Assembly (NCBI RefSeq): GCF_001592005.1
Contig: NZ_BCVZ01000003.1
Span: 248,001-312,000, forward strand
Source: Bacillus sonorensis NBRC 101234 = KCTC 13918
Lineage (GTDB): Bacteria > Bacillota > Bacilli > Bacillales > Bacillaceae
DNA: 64,000 nucleotides
Direction: 5' to 3'
A program made the translations under genes and the position numbers. Below, piece after piece: positions 45,501 to 55,000 of this stretch; position 1 is the first letter of the stretch; each line of letters starts with the position of its first letter. The notes beneath the pieces are model-generated. The model was not told the DNA's origin, made no database searches, and was given only the letters and a program-made list of their open reading frames with translations.

Positions 45501-48500
45501 AAATGGTACTGTTTTCAGCACCTGCTGCACCGGCTCGCCCTCTGCTATAAAAAATCGCGTACGCAATGATTCATGGCGTTCAATCAGCTTTTGGAACACC
45601 TTTTCCATCCTTCTGTCGTCTACACGGCCATTCAATTCAAGAACGACCGGCATATTATAAGCAGTAGACTTCGGATCCAGCTGCTGCAGCACATACATCC
45701 GTTTCTGCGCCGATGAAACCGGATAGGTTTCCTGCCGGGGAACGGGCTCGATTCCCGCATATGGCGAAACGCTTTTCTTCGCTCCGACCCTATCTGCAAG
45801 CCCCCTCACCGTCGGATAGCGGAACACGTCCCGCAAGTGAATGTCCGTTCCGAATTCCTTGTGAATAAAAGAGACAAGCGTCATTGCCTTAAGTGAATGT
45901 CCGCCCAGATCAAAGAAATGGTCTGTCGCTCCTATCCGTTCGACCCCAAGCGTCTTCTTCCAAAGGTCGGCCAGACGTTTTTCCGTCTTCGTCGCCGGTT
46001 CTTCATATGCTGATGGAATAGATTGACAGTCGGGCTGAGGCAGCGCTTTTCGGTCAATTTTTCCGTTTGCTGTCAGCGGCATGGACGGAAGCCATGTAAA
46101 GAATGCCGGAACCATATACGCAGGCAGTGACAGAGCGGCATGGGCGCGCAGCTCATCCGCTGTCAGCCGCTGCTTTGCCACGTAATAAGCACACAAAGTT
46201 TTATCACCATTCGCTTCTTCCCGAGCGGTCACGACCGCTTCCTTTACCGCTTGGTGCTCGAGCATGCAATGTTCGATCTCCCCCAGTTCGATCCGGTACC
46301 CCCTGATTTTGACTTGATGATCAATCCGCCCTAAGTATTCAATATTTCCATCAGGCAGCCATTTCGCGAGATCTCCGGTTTTATACATTTGTTGACCTGC
46401 CTGAAACGGATGATCGACAAATTTCTCCGCCGTCAGCTTAGGACGATTCCAATAGCCGCGGGCAAGGCCCGCTCCGCTGATGCACAACTCGCCGGCAACG
46501 CCAATCGGCTGCATGTTCCTAAAGGGGCTGACCACGTATAATTGAAGATTATCGATCGGTTTTCCAATCGGAACCGTTGTTATGCCATCTGATAGCGGAC
46601 ACTCATAACAGCTTACTTCTACGGTGGCTTCTGTCGGCCCGTACATATTGATTAATTCAGCGCCGGTTTGACTGGACACCACACGCCGAAACCGCTCGGC
46701 CAATGGGGCAGGCAAAGCTTCGCCGCTGGCAAACACCTGCCTGATACTCCGGATCTGTTCAATTCGGCTGCCATCTTTAAGAGCATCGAGAAAAGCGGAT
46801 AACATCGATGGAACAAAATGAAGGGTCTTAACACCGTACCGGGCGATGGTTTCGAGAATCACTTCCGGATCTTTTTCTCCCCCCGGCGGCAGCAGACACA
46901 CTTTTGCTCCGACCTGTCCCCACCAAAACAGCTCCCATACTGAAACATCAAAACTAAACTGGGTCTTTTGCAGAACGACGTCATCGACCTCAAGCGGAAA
47001 TTGTTTCTGCATCCAATGCAGGCGATTGACGACCGAATGGTGTTCGACCATGACGCCTTTCGGCTTGCCTGTTGAACCTGATGTGTAAATGACATATGCC
47101 ATGTCATCTGCTTTACTAACCGGAGTCAGGTTGGCTTCGGCCTTCGTCAAACTGTCCGACTCGTCCAAGAGCATGCTTTCCCCGGAAAATGGAATGCTGC
47201 CGCCAATATGCGCCTGCTTTAATAACCAGCGCGTGCGGCTGTCCTTCAGCATAAACCCGATCCGTTCCTCCGGATAATCCGGGTCGATTGGAAGATATGC
47301 CCCGCCTGCTTTTAAAATGCCTAGTATCCCGACCAGCATCTCAATAGAACGCTCTGTCATCAGAGCTACGATATGATCAGGTTTGACTCCTTTCCCGCGC
47401 AGATCCCTTGCAAGCCTGTTCGCCCTCGCATTCAGCTCCCGATATGTGACCTTCCGACCTTCAAATAGGACAGCCGTTTGATCAGGCGTCCGTTCCACCT
47501 GTTCTTCAAATAGCTGATGAAGGGTTTTATTTCTCGGATACCTGGTTTCAGTACCGTTGAATTCAAATTGAAGCTGGTTTTTTTCCGCCTCTGTCAGTAA
47601 GTCGATCTCCCCGAGCTTGATGTCCGGGTTTTCCGCTACTTGCTCTAAAAGTCTTCGCCAATGTCCTGTCCAGCGCTCAATCGTTTCCCGTTCGAACAGT
47701 TCTGTCGAGTATTCCCAGCTAAATCGCAGCCGGCCGCTTTCCTCGTTTGCAAACAACGACAAATCAAACTTGGCGATCGTGTGCTCCTGTTCATAAGGGC
47801 TCAGTGTCAGTCCATCCATTGACAGCTTTGTCTTTTCCGTGTTCTGCAAGGCAAACATAACATCAAACACCGGATTCCGGTTGATGTCACGGCGCACCCC
47901 GAGCTTCTCAACAAGCGCTTCAAACTGTACTTCCTGATGTTCGAATGCGCCTAGCGCTGTTTCCTTGATTTCTTCTATAAATTCACGAAATGTCTTATGT
48001 CCTTCTGGACGCCCTCTCATCGGCAAAGTATTCACAAACATCCCGGCGATGTTCTCAAGGGACGCATGTGGGCGTCCTGCTACTGGCGATCCCACGATAA
48101 TGTCATCCTGTCCGCTATAACGCGACAGTAATGTTTGATATGCTGCCAAAAGAACAATATACAGCGTTGATTCGCTTTTCTGCACCAGAAGTTCAAGCTT
48201 TTGCTTCAGTTTTGGCTCTGCGGCTGTTTCAATTATATTCCCGCTGAAACTTTGTTCCGCAGGCCGCGGTTTGTCCGCCGGCAGCTGCAGAACGGGCAGT
48301 TCACCGGAAAGCCGGTCCAGCCAGTATGTTTCTTGATTGCTGTACGCCTCGCTTTCCATCCGCATATGTTGCCAAACCGCAAAATCTTTATATTGAATCG
48401 CAAGAGGCGCGAGCTCGATTTCGTGATACAGCGCATTGAACTCTTGAATGAAAATATTTAGCGTCATACCGTCTGCGATAATGTGATGCAAATCTATTGC

Positions 48501-51500
48501 AAGCAGGTGCCGCTCAGCTGTTACCTTCATGACTCCCACCCGGAGCAGCGGAGCTTTGCTTAGGTCAAACGGCTGTATAAACGACTTCACCCACCGCCCT
48601 GCTTCATCATCTGTCCCGTGATGGTAAGTAACATGAAACGATACATTTTCTTCAATCCGCTGCACCGGTTCGCTGTCTGTCAAGACAAATCGGGTGCGCA
48701 GCGATTCGTGGCGGTTGATCAATTTTTGAAACGCCTGCTCCAAACGGTCATAGTCCAGTATGCCTTCCGCCACCAAAACGGCCGGTACATTATAAGCTGT
48801 TGCCCCAGGATCGATTTGCTGCAGTACGTACATTCGTTTCTGCGCAGATGACACCGGGTACTCTTTTTGACGCGGAATAGGAGTGATTCCGATGTAAGGT
48901 GATATTTTGCCATTCTCATCGAGCCATGCGGCAAGTTCTCTCACCGTTGGATGACGGAATAACTCACGCAGCGGGACTTCCGCTCCAAATTCCTGATGAA
49001 TCCGGGCTACGAGCATCATCGCTTTTAAGGAATGTCCGCCCGACTTGAAGAAATGACTCGAAGCACCGGCTTTTTTAACTCCAAGCACCTCCTGCCAAAG
49101 GGCGGCCAAACGAGTTTCTGTTTCCGTCTCAGGCTCTACATGCGAATCCATAGCAGATACACGCTCCGGCTCGGGAAGCGCCTTCCGGTCAAGCTTGCCG
49201 TTTGGTGTCAGCGGCATCTTTGAAAGCTTTGTAAAGAATGACGGAACCATATATGATGGCAGCGCTTCTGCTATTTGATCACGCAGCTGTTCTGCTTCAA
49301 TCGGTTGGCCCGGCACATAAAAAGCGCACAGCTCCTTTTCCCCGGATGCGTTCTCTCTTGCGGTGACAACCGCTTCCTTGACAGAATGGTGGGCTGAAAG
49401 ATGAGCTTCGATTTCACCTAATTCGATCCGGTATCCGCGGATCTTGATCTGTTGATCAATCCGTCCCAAGTACTCGATATTGCCGTCCGGCAGCCATCTG
49501 GCCATATCGCCCGTTTTATACATCCGGCCGGGAGCAAATGGATTAGGAACAAACTTCTTTTCGGTCAGCTCCGGCTGATTCAAATAGCCGCGGGCCACCC
49601 CGGCTCCGCCCACGCATAATTCGCCGGGTGCTCCGACAGGCTGGAGCCGTCCCTCTGAATTCACGATATAAGCTGAAGAATTGCTGATCGGCCTGCCGAT
49701 CGGAATCGGATCCCGATCATCCTGAATCCGATAACACGCCGAGAATGTCGTATTTTCGGTCGGCCCGTAGCCATTCCATATGGTCAGCGCCGGACAGGAC
49801 TGTTTCACCATTCGAACATGTCGAGCCGACAGGACGTCGCCTCCGATGATTAAATGCTGCAGTCCGGCGAACATGTTTGCATTTTCATGTGCGAGCTGAT
49901 TGAACAATGGCGAGGTCAGCCACATCGTTGAAATGCAGTTGTCTTTCAAAAAGCTCGTCATCTGTGCTGGATCAAGCAGCATATCCTTGCTCACCGGATA
50001 AATTGCGCCTCCGTGAAGAAGGGTTCCGAACACTTCAAAAACCGATGCATCAAAGCTTATCGCGCCAGTCTGTGCAAGGCGTCCGATTTGTGCGAACGGT
50101 ACATATGACGAGCTATTTACTAAATGGACCACATTTTGATGTTCGACCATGACTCCTTTCGGTTTGCCTGTAGTCCCCGATGTGTACATAATGTATGCCA
50201 ATTGCTGCGCCGTCGATGCGAGTTCCAAATTGGAGCTTTCGTATGGAGCTGAAACAGCATCCTCAATGAAAAGCACTGCTTCACTGCCGATAAAAGGAGG
50301 AACTGCCTCTTTCGTTGCAAGAATCAGCTTCGCTCCGCTGTCTTCCAGCATATAATGGATCCGCTCTTGCGGATATTCCGGGTCGACAGGCACATACGTC
50401 CCGCCGGACTTGAGGACGGCGAAAATTGCCGTTATCATCTCAATCGATCGATCTGCGACGACAGCCACAGCAACTTCGGGGCCCGCTCCCATTTTCCTCA
50501 ATGCGCGTGCCAGTCTGTTGGCGCGCTTGTTCAGCTCGCTGTAGGTCAGCTGCTGCTCTTTATCAACCACCGCAGCGGCATCAGGCGTCCGTTCCACCTG
50601 CTCCTCAAACAACTGGTGAATCGTTTTATTCCGAGGAACAGCCGGATCCGTTTGATTGAATGTGCAAATGAGCCGGTGCTTTTCGGTTTCTGTCAATAGA
50701 TCAATCTCTCCGAGTCTGATATCCGGATCATCTGTTATCTGCTTCAACAGGCAAAACCAGTGACCCGTCATCCGCTCGACCGTCTCGCGCTCGAACAGGC
50801 CTGTGCTGTATTCCCATGTAAACCGCAGACCGCCCCTTTGTTCCTTCGCCTGGAGCATCAGGTCGAACTTTGCGATCTGATGTGTTACTTCATATGGATG
50901 AAATGCCAGTCCGTCCAGCACCAGCTCTTGATCCTCTACATTTTCCAGAACAAACATGGTGTCAAAGACGGGATTTCGATATCCATCACGCGAAATTCCA
51001 ATCTTTTCCACGAGGGCTTCAAACGGCACCTCCTGATGGTCGAAGGCTCCAAGCGTAACCTCCTTGATTTCTTCCAAAAACGAGCGAAAAGACTTTTCTT
51101 TTTGCGGGTATCCCCGAAAAACCAGTGTATTGGCAAACATTCCGGCCACCTTTTCAAGCGAAGGATGCGTCCGTCCGGCGACGGCCGATCCGACGATGAT
51201 GTCATCCTCTCCACTGTAGCGGGCAAGCAGCGCTTGATATGCCGCCAACAACACCATATAGAGCGTCACTCCGTTTTCCCTTGCCAGCTTCTTCAGCTTT
51301 TCCTGCATCATCATATCAGCAGTTGCTTCCACTGCGTCCCCGGTAAAGCATGGCATCTGGGGACGCGGTTTATCAGCCGGAAGCTTCAATACCGGCAGTT
51401 CACCGGAAAGCTGTTTCAGCCAGTAAGTTTCCTGTCTCGCGTATTCCTCGCTTTTCATCCTTTCATTTTGCCAGACGGCATAATCTTTGTACTGGATCGT

Positions 51501-52052
51501 AAGCGGCTCCAGCCCGTCTCCCTTATAAAACGTCCCAAGTTCTTCGATAAGCATCTTCACTGTAACACCGTCAGCGATAATGTGATGCAGATCCACAGCC
51601 AACAGACAGCGTCCGTTCGGAAGTATCATCACTTCGACCCGCAAAAGCGGGGCTTTGCTTAAGTCAAACGGCTTTATGAATGACTGCGCCCAGCGTTCAG
51701 CGCCCTCTTCTGTTCCATAAGTGTACGCTATGTCAAACGGCACATCGTTCAGGACCTGCTGCACCGGCGCCCCCTCTTTCAAAAAAAATCGAGTGCGCAA
51801 TGCTTCATGCCGCATCATCAGCTGGCGGAAAGCTTGTTCCAGCCGATGATGCTCCAATTCACCTTCTATCATCAAAATCTGCGGCATGTTATAAGCTGTT
51901 GCCGCAGGATCGATTTGCTGCAGCACATAGATTCTTTTTTGGGCCGATGAAAGTTCATACGCGTCTTGATGCGGGATAGGCTCAATTTTGATATGTGAAC
52001 CTTCTTTTACAGGCTCTTCGGCCACTCCGTACTTCCTCCAATCAATCGGCAT
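42597..52052 (-). CDS. NRPS, modules 4-6 (Val, Ser, unknown)
   Basis: The product, about 3151 residues, has three C-A-T modules and no epimerase. C domains carry LHHIIADG, LHHIIADG and MHHIIADG. A4 reads D-A-F-W-I-G-G-T-F, the standard Val code. A5 reads D-V-W-H-F-S-M-V-E, close to the Ser code DVWHFSLVD. A6 reads D-A-H-F-A-A-Y-V-V and cannot be assigned. T4 has FFKSGGHSLKAM, where a Lys-Ser replaces the usual ELGG; T5 and T6 are normal. The start is ATG 52052 (MPIDWRKYGVAEEP), after AAAGGAGGAAAGGC. The AAAGGAGG overlaps the stop of the upstream gene, so the two are probably coupled. The frame extends 20 codons further without need. Confidence 0.95.
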   Translation of the reverse strand: MPIDWRKYGVAEEPVKEGSHIKIEPIPHQDAYELSSAQKRIYVLQQIDPAATAYNMPQILMIEGELEHHRLEQAFRQLMMRHEALRTRFFLKEGAPVQQVLNDVPFDIAYTYGTEEGAERWAQSFIKPFDLSKAPLLRVEVMILPNGRCLLAVDLHHIIADGVTVKMLIEELGTFYKGDGLEPLTIQYKDYAVWQNERMKSEEYARQETYWLKQLSGELPVLKLPADKPRPQMPCFTGDAVEATADMMMQEKLKKLARENGVTLYMVLLAAYQALLARYSGEDDIIVGSAVAGRTHPSLEKVAGMFANTLVFRGYPQKEKSFRSFLEEIKEVTLGAFDHQEVPFEALVEKIGISRDGYRNPVFDTMFVLENVEDQELVLDGLAFHPYEVTHQIAKFDLMLQAKEQRGGLRFTWEYSTGLFERETVERMTGHWFCLLKQITDDPDIRLGEIDLLTETEKHRLICTFNQTDPAVPRNKTIHQLFEEQVERTPDAAAVVDKEQQLTYSELNKRANRLARALRKMGAGPEVAVAVVADRSIEMITAIFAVLKSGGTYVPVDPEYPQERIHYMLEDSGAKLILATKEAVPPFIGSEAVLFIEDAVSAPYESSNLELASTAQQLAYIMYTSGTTGKPKGVMVEHQNVVHLVNSSSYVPFAQIGRLAQTGAISFDASVFEVFGTLLHGGAIYPVSKDMLLDPAQMTSFLKDNCISTMWLTSPLFNQLAHENANMFAGLQHLIIGGDVLSARHVRMVKQSCPALTIWNGYGPTENTTFSACYRIQDDRDPIPIGRPISNSSAYIVNSEGRLQPVGAPGELCVGGAGVARGYLNQPELTEKKFVPNPFAPGRMYKTGDMARWLPDGNIEYLGRIDQQIKIRGYRIELGEIEAHLSAHHSVKEAVVTARENASGEKELCAFYVPGQPIEAEQLRDQIAEALPSYMVPSFFTKLSKMPLTPNGKLDRKALPEPERVSAMDSHVEPETETETRLAALWQEVLGVKKAGASSHFFKSGGHSLKAMMLVARIHQEFGAEVPLRELFRHPTVRELAAWLDENGKISPYIGITPIPRQKEYPVSSAQKRMYVLQQIDPGATAYNVPAVLVAEGILDYDRLEQAFQKLINRHESLRTRFVLTDSEPVQRIEENVSFHVTYHHGTDDEAGRWVKSFIQPFDLSKAPLLRVGVMKVTAERHLLAIDLHHIIADGMTLNIFIQEFNALYHEIELAPLAIQYKDFAVWQHMRMESEAYSNQETYWLDRLSGELPVLQLPADKPRPAEQSFSGNIIETAAEPKLKQKLELLVQKSESTLYIVLLAAYQTLLSRYSGQDDIIVGSPVAGRPHASLENIAGMFVNTLPMRGRPEGHKTFREFIEEIKETALGAFEHQEVQFEALVEKLGVRRDINRNPVFDVMFALQNTEKTKLSMDGLTLSPYEQEHTIAKFDLSLFANEESGRLRFSWEYSTELFERETIERWTGHWRRLLEQVAENPDIKLGEIDLLTEAEKNQLQFEFNGTETRYPRNKTLHQLFEEQVERTPDQTAVLFEGRKVTYRELNARANRLARDLRGKGVKPDHIVALMTERSIEMLVGILGILKAGGAYLPIDPDYPEERIGFMLKDSRTRWLLKQAHIGGSIPFSGESMLLDESDSLTKAEANLTPVSKADDMAYVIYTSGSTGKPKGVMVEHHSVVNRLHWMQKQFPLEVDDVVLQKTQFSFDVSVWELFWWGQVGAKVCLLPPGGEKDPEVILETIARYGVKTLHFVPSMLSAFLDALKDGSRIEQIRSIRQVFASGEALPAPLAERFRRVVSSQTGAELINMYGPTEATVEVSCYECPLSDGITTVPIGKPIDNLQLYVVSPFRNMQPIGVAGELCISGAGLARGYWNRPKLTAEKFVDHPFQAGQQMYKTGDLAKWLPDGNIEYLGRIDHQVKIRGYRIELGEIEHCMLEHQAVKEAVVTAREEANGDKTLCAYYVAKQRLTADELRAHAALSLPAYMVPAFFTWLPSMPLTANGKIDRKALPQPDCQSIPSAYEEPATKTEKRLADLWKKTLGVERIGATDHFFDLGGHSLKAMTLVSFIHKEFGTDIHLRDVFRYPTVRGLADRVGAKKSVSPYAGIEPVPRQETYPVSSAQKRMYVLQQLDPKSTAYNMPVVLELNGRVDDRRMEKVFQKLIERHESLRTRFFIAEGEPVQQVLKTVPFTVSRVHGTEQEADHWAQSFVQPFALSKAPLLRAGMMEIGADRHLLAIDMHHIIADGVTLSIFINEFSKLYDGADLPPLKIQYKDFAVWQHVRMKNEAYRKKEAYWMEQLSGELPLLQLPADKPRPAVQSFAGDAIEAHADLELKQKLEQLAKDNGATLYMVLLAAYQTLLSRYSGQEDMIIGSPIAGRPHADLEPIAGMFANTLAMRGQPRGDKTFKAFLQEIKEMALGAFENQEVPFEELVEKLEVHRDVNRNPLFDSMFVLQNMDDAELNMNGLTLRPYKRQMYKTAKFDLTLQAEERETGLAFTWGYSTALFERETVERWTGHWLRLLEQVAETPDIPLGEIDLLTEAEKHQLLITFNDTEADYPQNKTIQQLFEEQAERTPDHIAIAFKNRQLTYRELNERANRLAHSLRSRGIHPNDVVGLMTERSPEMIIGILGILKSGAAFVPVDPDYPAKRIRLMIEDSSASTFVVQSHLAERVPAGVTVIEPESDELLDEPSHNPQAVNQPDDLFYVIYTSGTTGKPKGAMLNHRNFVNLIHFQLTMGGIDFSHHVLQYATFSFDASYHEIFSTLLSGGTLRLITKEQQTDPEELLNIIDRHQIRVLFLPAAFLKFLFQNKYYADRFPACVDHIASAGEQLVVSGEMKQALREKQISLHNYYGPSETHVVTTLTMNPDDQIDEFPSIGRPISNTRIYLLNQQKKLVPIGVEGELYISGDSVGPGYINQAKLTDEKFVADPFQSGAKMYRTGDLAKWLPDGQITFIGRIDHQIKIRGYRIELGEIEHQLMAHHAVKEAVVIAREGAGGMEVCAYYTANRPVGADELRGYLAAALPAYMMPSALTELERMPVTSNGKLDRKALPEPKRLSSAYTEPATATEARLAVLWQEVLGVERVGATDHFFELGGHSLKAMTLIARIHQELEAEVPLRELFLHPTVRDLAVWIEANGSMSPFASIQPAPRNVKRKEE
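42950..44480 (-). other. Adenylation domain A6, proline-clade scaffold, unknown substrate
   Basis: The scaffold (EIFSTLLSGGTLRLI, VLFLPAAFLKFLF, SAGEQLVVSGEM, NYYGPSETHVVTT) is that of Pro-activating domains such as in gramicidin S synthetase. Pocket residues differ from the Pro code DVQLIAHVV at several sites: A236, H239, F278, A299, Y322. Boundaries are approximate. Confidence 0.65.
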
Positions 52053-52065
52053 CGCCTTTCCTCCT

Positions 52066-55000
52066 TTAGCTTCTATCCGGAGTGCCAACATAGCTGGCAT
52101 ACAGCCGGTCATACCCTGCTGTTCCTATATCATTCACGATATGTTCCCGTTCGTTTTTGAAAAATAATCTCCGGTTTTCCGGTGTCATTTTGTCCAAATA
52201 CTTGGTATATTGATGAATCGAGTGCCCTGCTGAGTCAATTCGATCCGCCAGTTCCCTGATGGTCGGATAACGAAATAATTCCTTCATCGAAATATCAATG
52301 TCCAGATCACGCTGAATGCGGGATATGAGTGTCATGGCGTTCAATGAATGGCCACCCAGTTCAAAGAAATGATCTGCGGCTCCGACGCGTTCGGCTCCAA
52401 GCACATCTTGCCAAAGGGCAGCCAATCTTGCTTCTGTTTCTGTCGCGGGCTTGATATAAACAGCCGACGCTGCTGCACGGTCCGGCTCAGGCAGTGCTTG
52501 ACGGTCAAGCTTGCCGTTTCGAGTCAGCGGCATCTGCTGCAGTTCCATGAAAAACTCAGGCACCATATACGATGGCAGCATTGCGGCTATATGTGATCGA
52601 AGCTCGTGTAGGCCGACCGGCTGTTTTGCCACGTAATAAGCACATAATGATTTGGCGCCGCCGGCATCTTCCTTGGCGATGACAGCTGCTTCGCGCACCG
52701 CTTCATGAGATAAAAGCCGGTGCTCGACCTCCTCTATTTCAATTCGATAGCCCCGAATTTTCACCTGATGATCGATGCGGCCGAGATACTCGATATTTCC
52801 GTCCGGGAGCCAGCGGGCGAGATCCCCTGTTTTATACATTTTTTCACCCGGGCTGAACGGATTGGCTACGAATTTTTCGGCTGTCAGATCTGGACGATGA
52901 AGATAGCCCCGGGCCAATCCTTCACCTGCAATGCACAATTCACCCGCTGCTCCAATCGGAAGCAATTGATTGTTGTGATCCACAATATATACAGCATGAT
53001 GATCGATCGGGCTTCCGATCGGAACCGATCTACCCGCGACAGAATGGCCGCCCTTCCATATCAGAGAGCAAACAGAAGATTCGGTAGGCCCGTATGCGTT
53101 ATAATAGATCACTTGATTCTCCCATCTTTTCACAAGTTCAACAGATGGAGCCGATCCTGCAGTAATCAGCTTTCTTAAGGCCGGAACCCGCTCCGGCTCC
53201 AAATGCGCGGCATATCCGGGCGGCAATGTAGCTATTGTAATGTTGTTGTCATAAAGGAATCGTTCAAATAAACGATGATCTAAAATCACCGACTGGTCAG
53301 GAATATATAAAGCCGCCCCGCATAGAAGCGACATGGCGATTTCCCAGCATGACGCATCAAACGATAGACTTGCAAATTGAACGATTTTGTCCTCTTGGCT
53401 GACGGACATTCTGCTTTTGAATAAAAGAGTAAGGTTGCATAACCCGCGATGCTCGACCACTACTCCTTTCGGCTTTCCTGTCGTCCCTGATGTATAGATG
53501 ACATACGCTGTATGCTGCGGTCCGGAGACCGGTTCCAAATCGGAGCCGTCCTGGCTGTAGGTTTTCTCCTCATCAAGAACGATCGTGGTACCCGAAAAAG
53601 GCGCGCGTTTTTGCAGATGGCGTTGCAAGAGCAGCAGCTTGATGCCCGAATCCTCTATCATATAAAGAATACGTTCTTGCGGATATTCCGGATCAATCGG
53701 AACATAAGCGCCGCCGGCTTTCAAAATCCCTAACATCCCGATGACCATTTCTAAAGAACGGTCAACCATAAGACCAACAAGCTGATCTGCTTTCATGCCT
53801 TCCGCCCTTAGCGTCCTGGCAAGCCGATTGGCACGGTCGTTCAGCTCGCGGTATGTCATCTGCCGGTCCCGGAACACGAGCGCGACATGGTCAGGCGATT
53901 GTTTTACTTGTTCTTCAAATAGCTGATGAATCGTTCGAGTCTTCAAATCATCTGTTGTTGTGTCGTTGAATGTGACAAGCAGCTGCCTTTTTTCTGCTTC
54001 CGTCAACAAATCAATCTCCTTTATCCGAATGAATGGATCATCTGCCACCTGTTCCAAAAGCCGGAGCCAATGACCTGTCCACCGTTCAACAGTCGCCCTT
54101 TCAAACAGAGCCGTGCTGTATTCCCAGGTGAACGTTAACCCGTCTGCCTGCTCTTCCGCTTGCAGCGTCAAATCGAACTTGGCCGTCTGGTACACTTTTT
54201 TGTATGAATCCAGTGAAAGCCCGTCCAGTACGAGCTCGGCATTTTCCGTATTCTGCATGACAAACATCGTATCAAATACAGGGTTCCGATTGATCTCACG
54301 GCGTACCCCGAGCTTGTCCACAAGCGCTTCAAATTGTACTTCCTGCCGTTCAAAAGCACCAAGCGCGGTTTCCTTGATCTCTTGTATAAACTGCTTGAAC
54401 GTCTTGTCTCCATGCGGGTGCCCGCGCAATGCCAATGTATTGACGAACATGCCAGCGATGTTTTCAAGACCAGAGTGCTGGCGGCCGGCGATCGGCGATC
54501 CGACGATGATATCATCCTGCCCGCTGTAGCGTGCAAGCAGGGCCTGATATGCAGACAGAAGGACCATATACAGTGTCGATCCGCTTTCTGCGGCCAACTG
54601 GTCAAGTTTTCGTTTCAGCTTCAAATCTGCCGTTGCTTCAACAGTGTCTCCCGCAAAACTTTGCAGGGCAGGCCGCGGTTTGTCAGCCGGAAGCTCCAGC
54701 AACGGGAGTTCGCCGGATAGCTTTTCAAGCCAATATGCTTCTTGTTTCCTATAGTCTTCTGTTTGCATCCTTTTGTTTTGCCAAACGGCATAATCTTTGT
54801 AATGGAGCTTGAGCGGCTGCAGTTGTGCCCCGTTATACAGCATGCCGAGCTCATTGATCAACAGGCTTACCGTGATGCCGTCAGCAATGATATGATGTAT
54901 ATCTATGGCCAACAAATGCCTGTTATCAGACAGCGTCATCACTTCTGCACGTAAAAGGGGTGCTTCACTTAAGTCAAAGGGCCTGACAAATGATCGCAGC

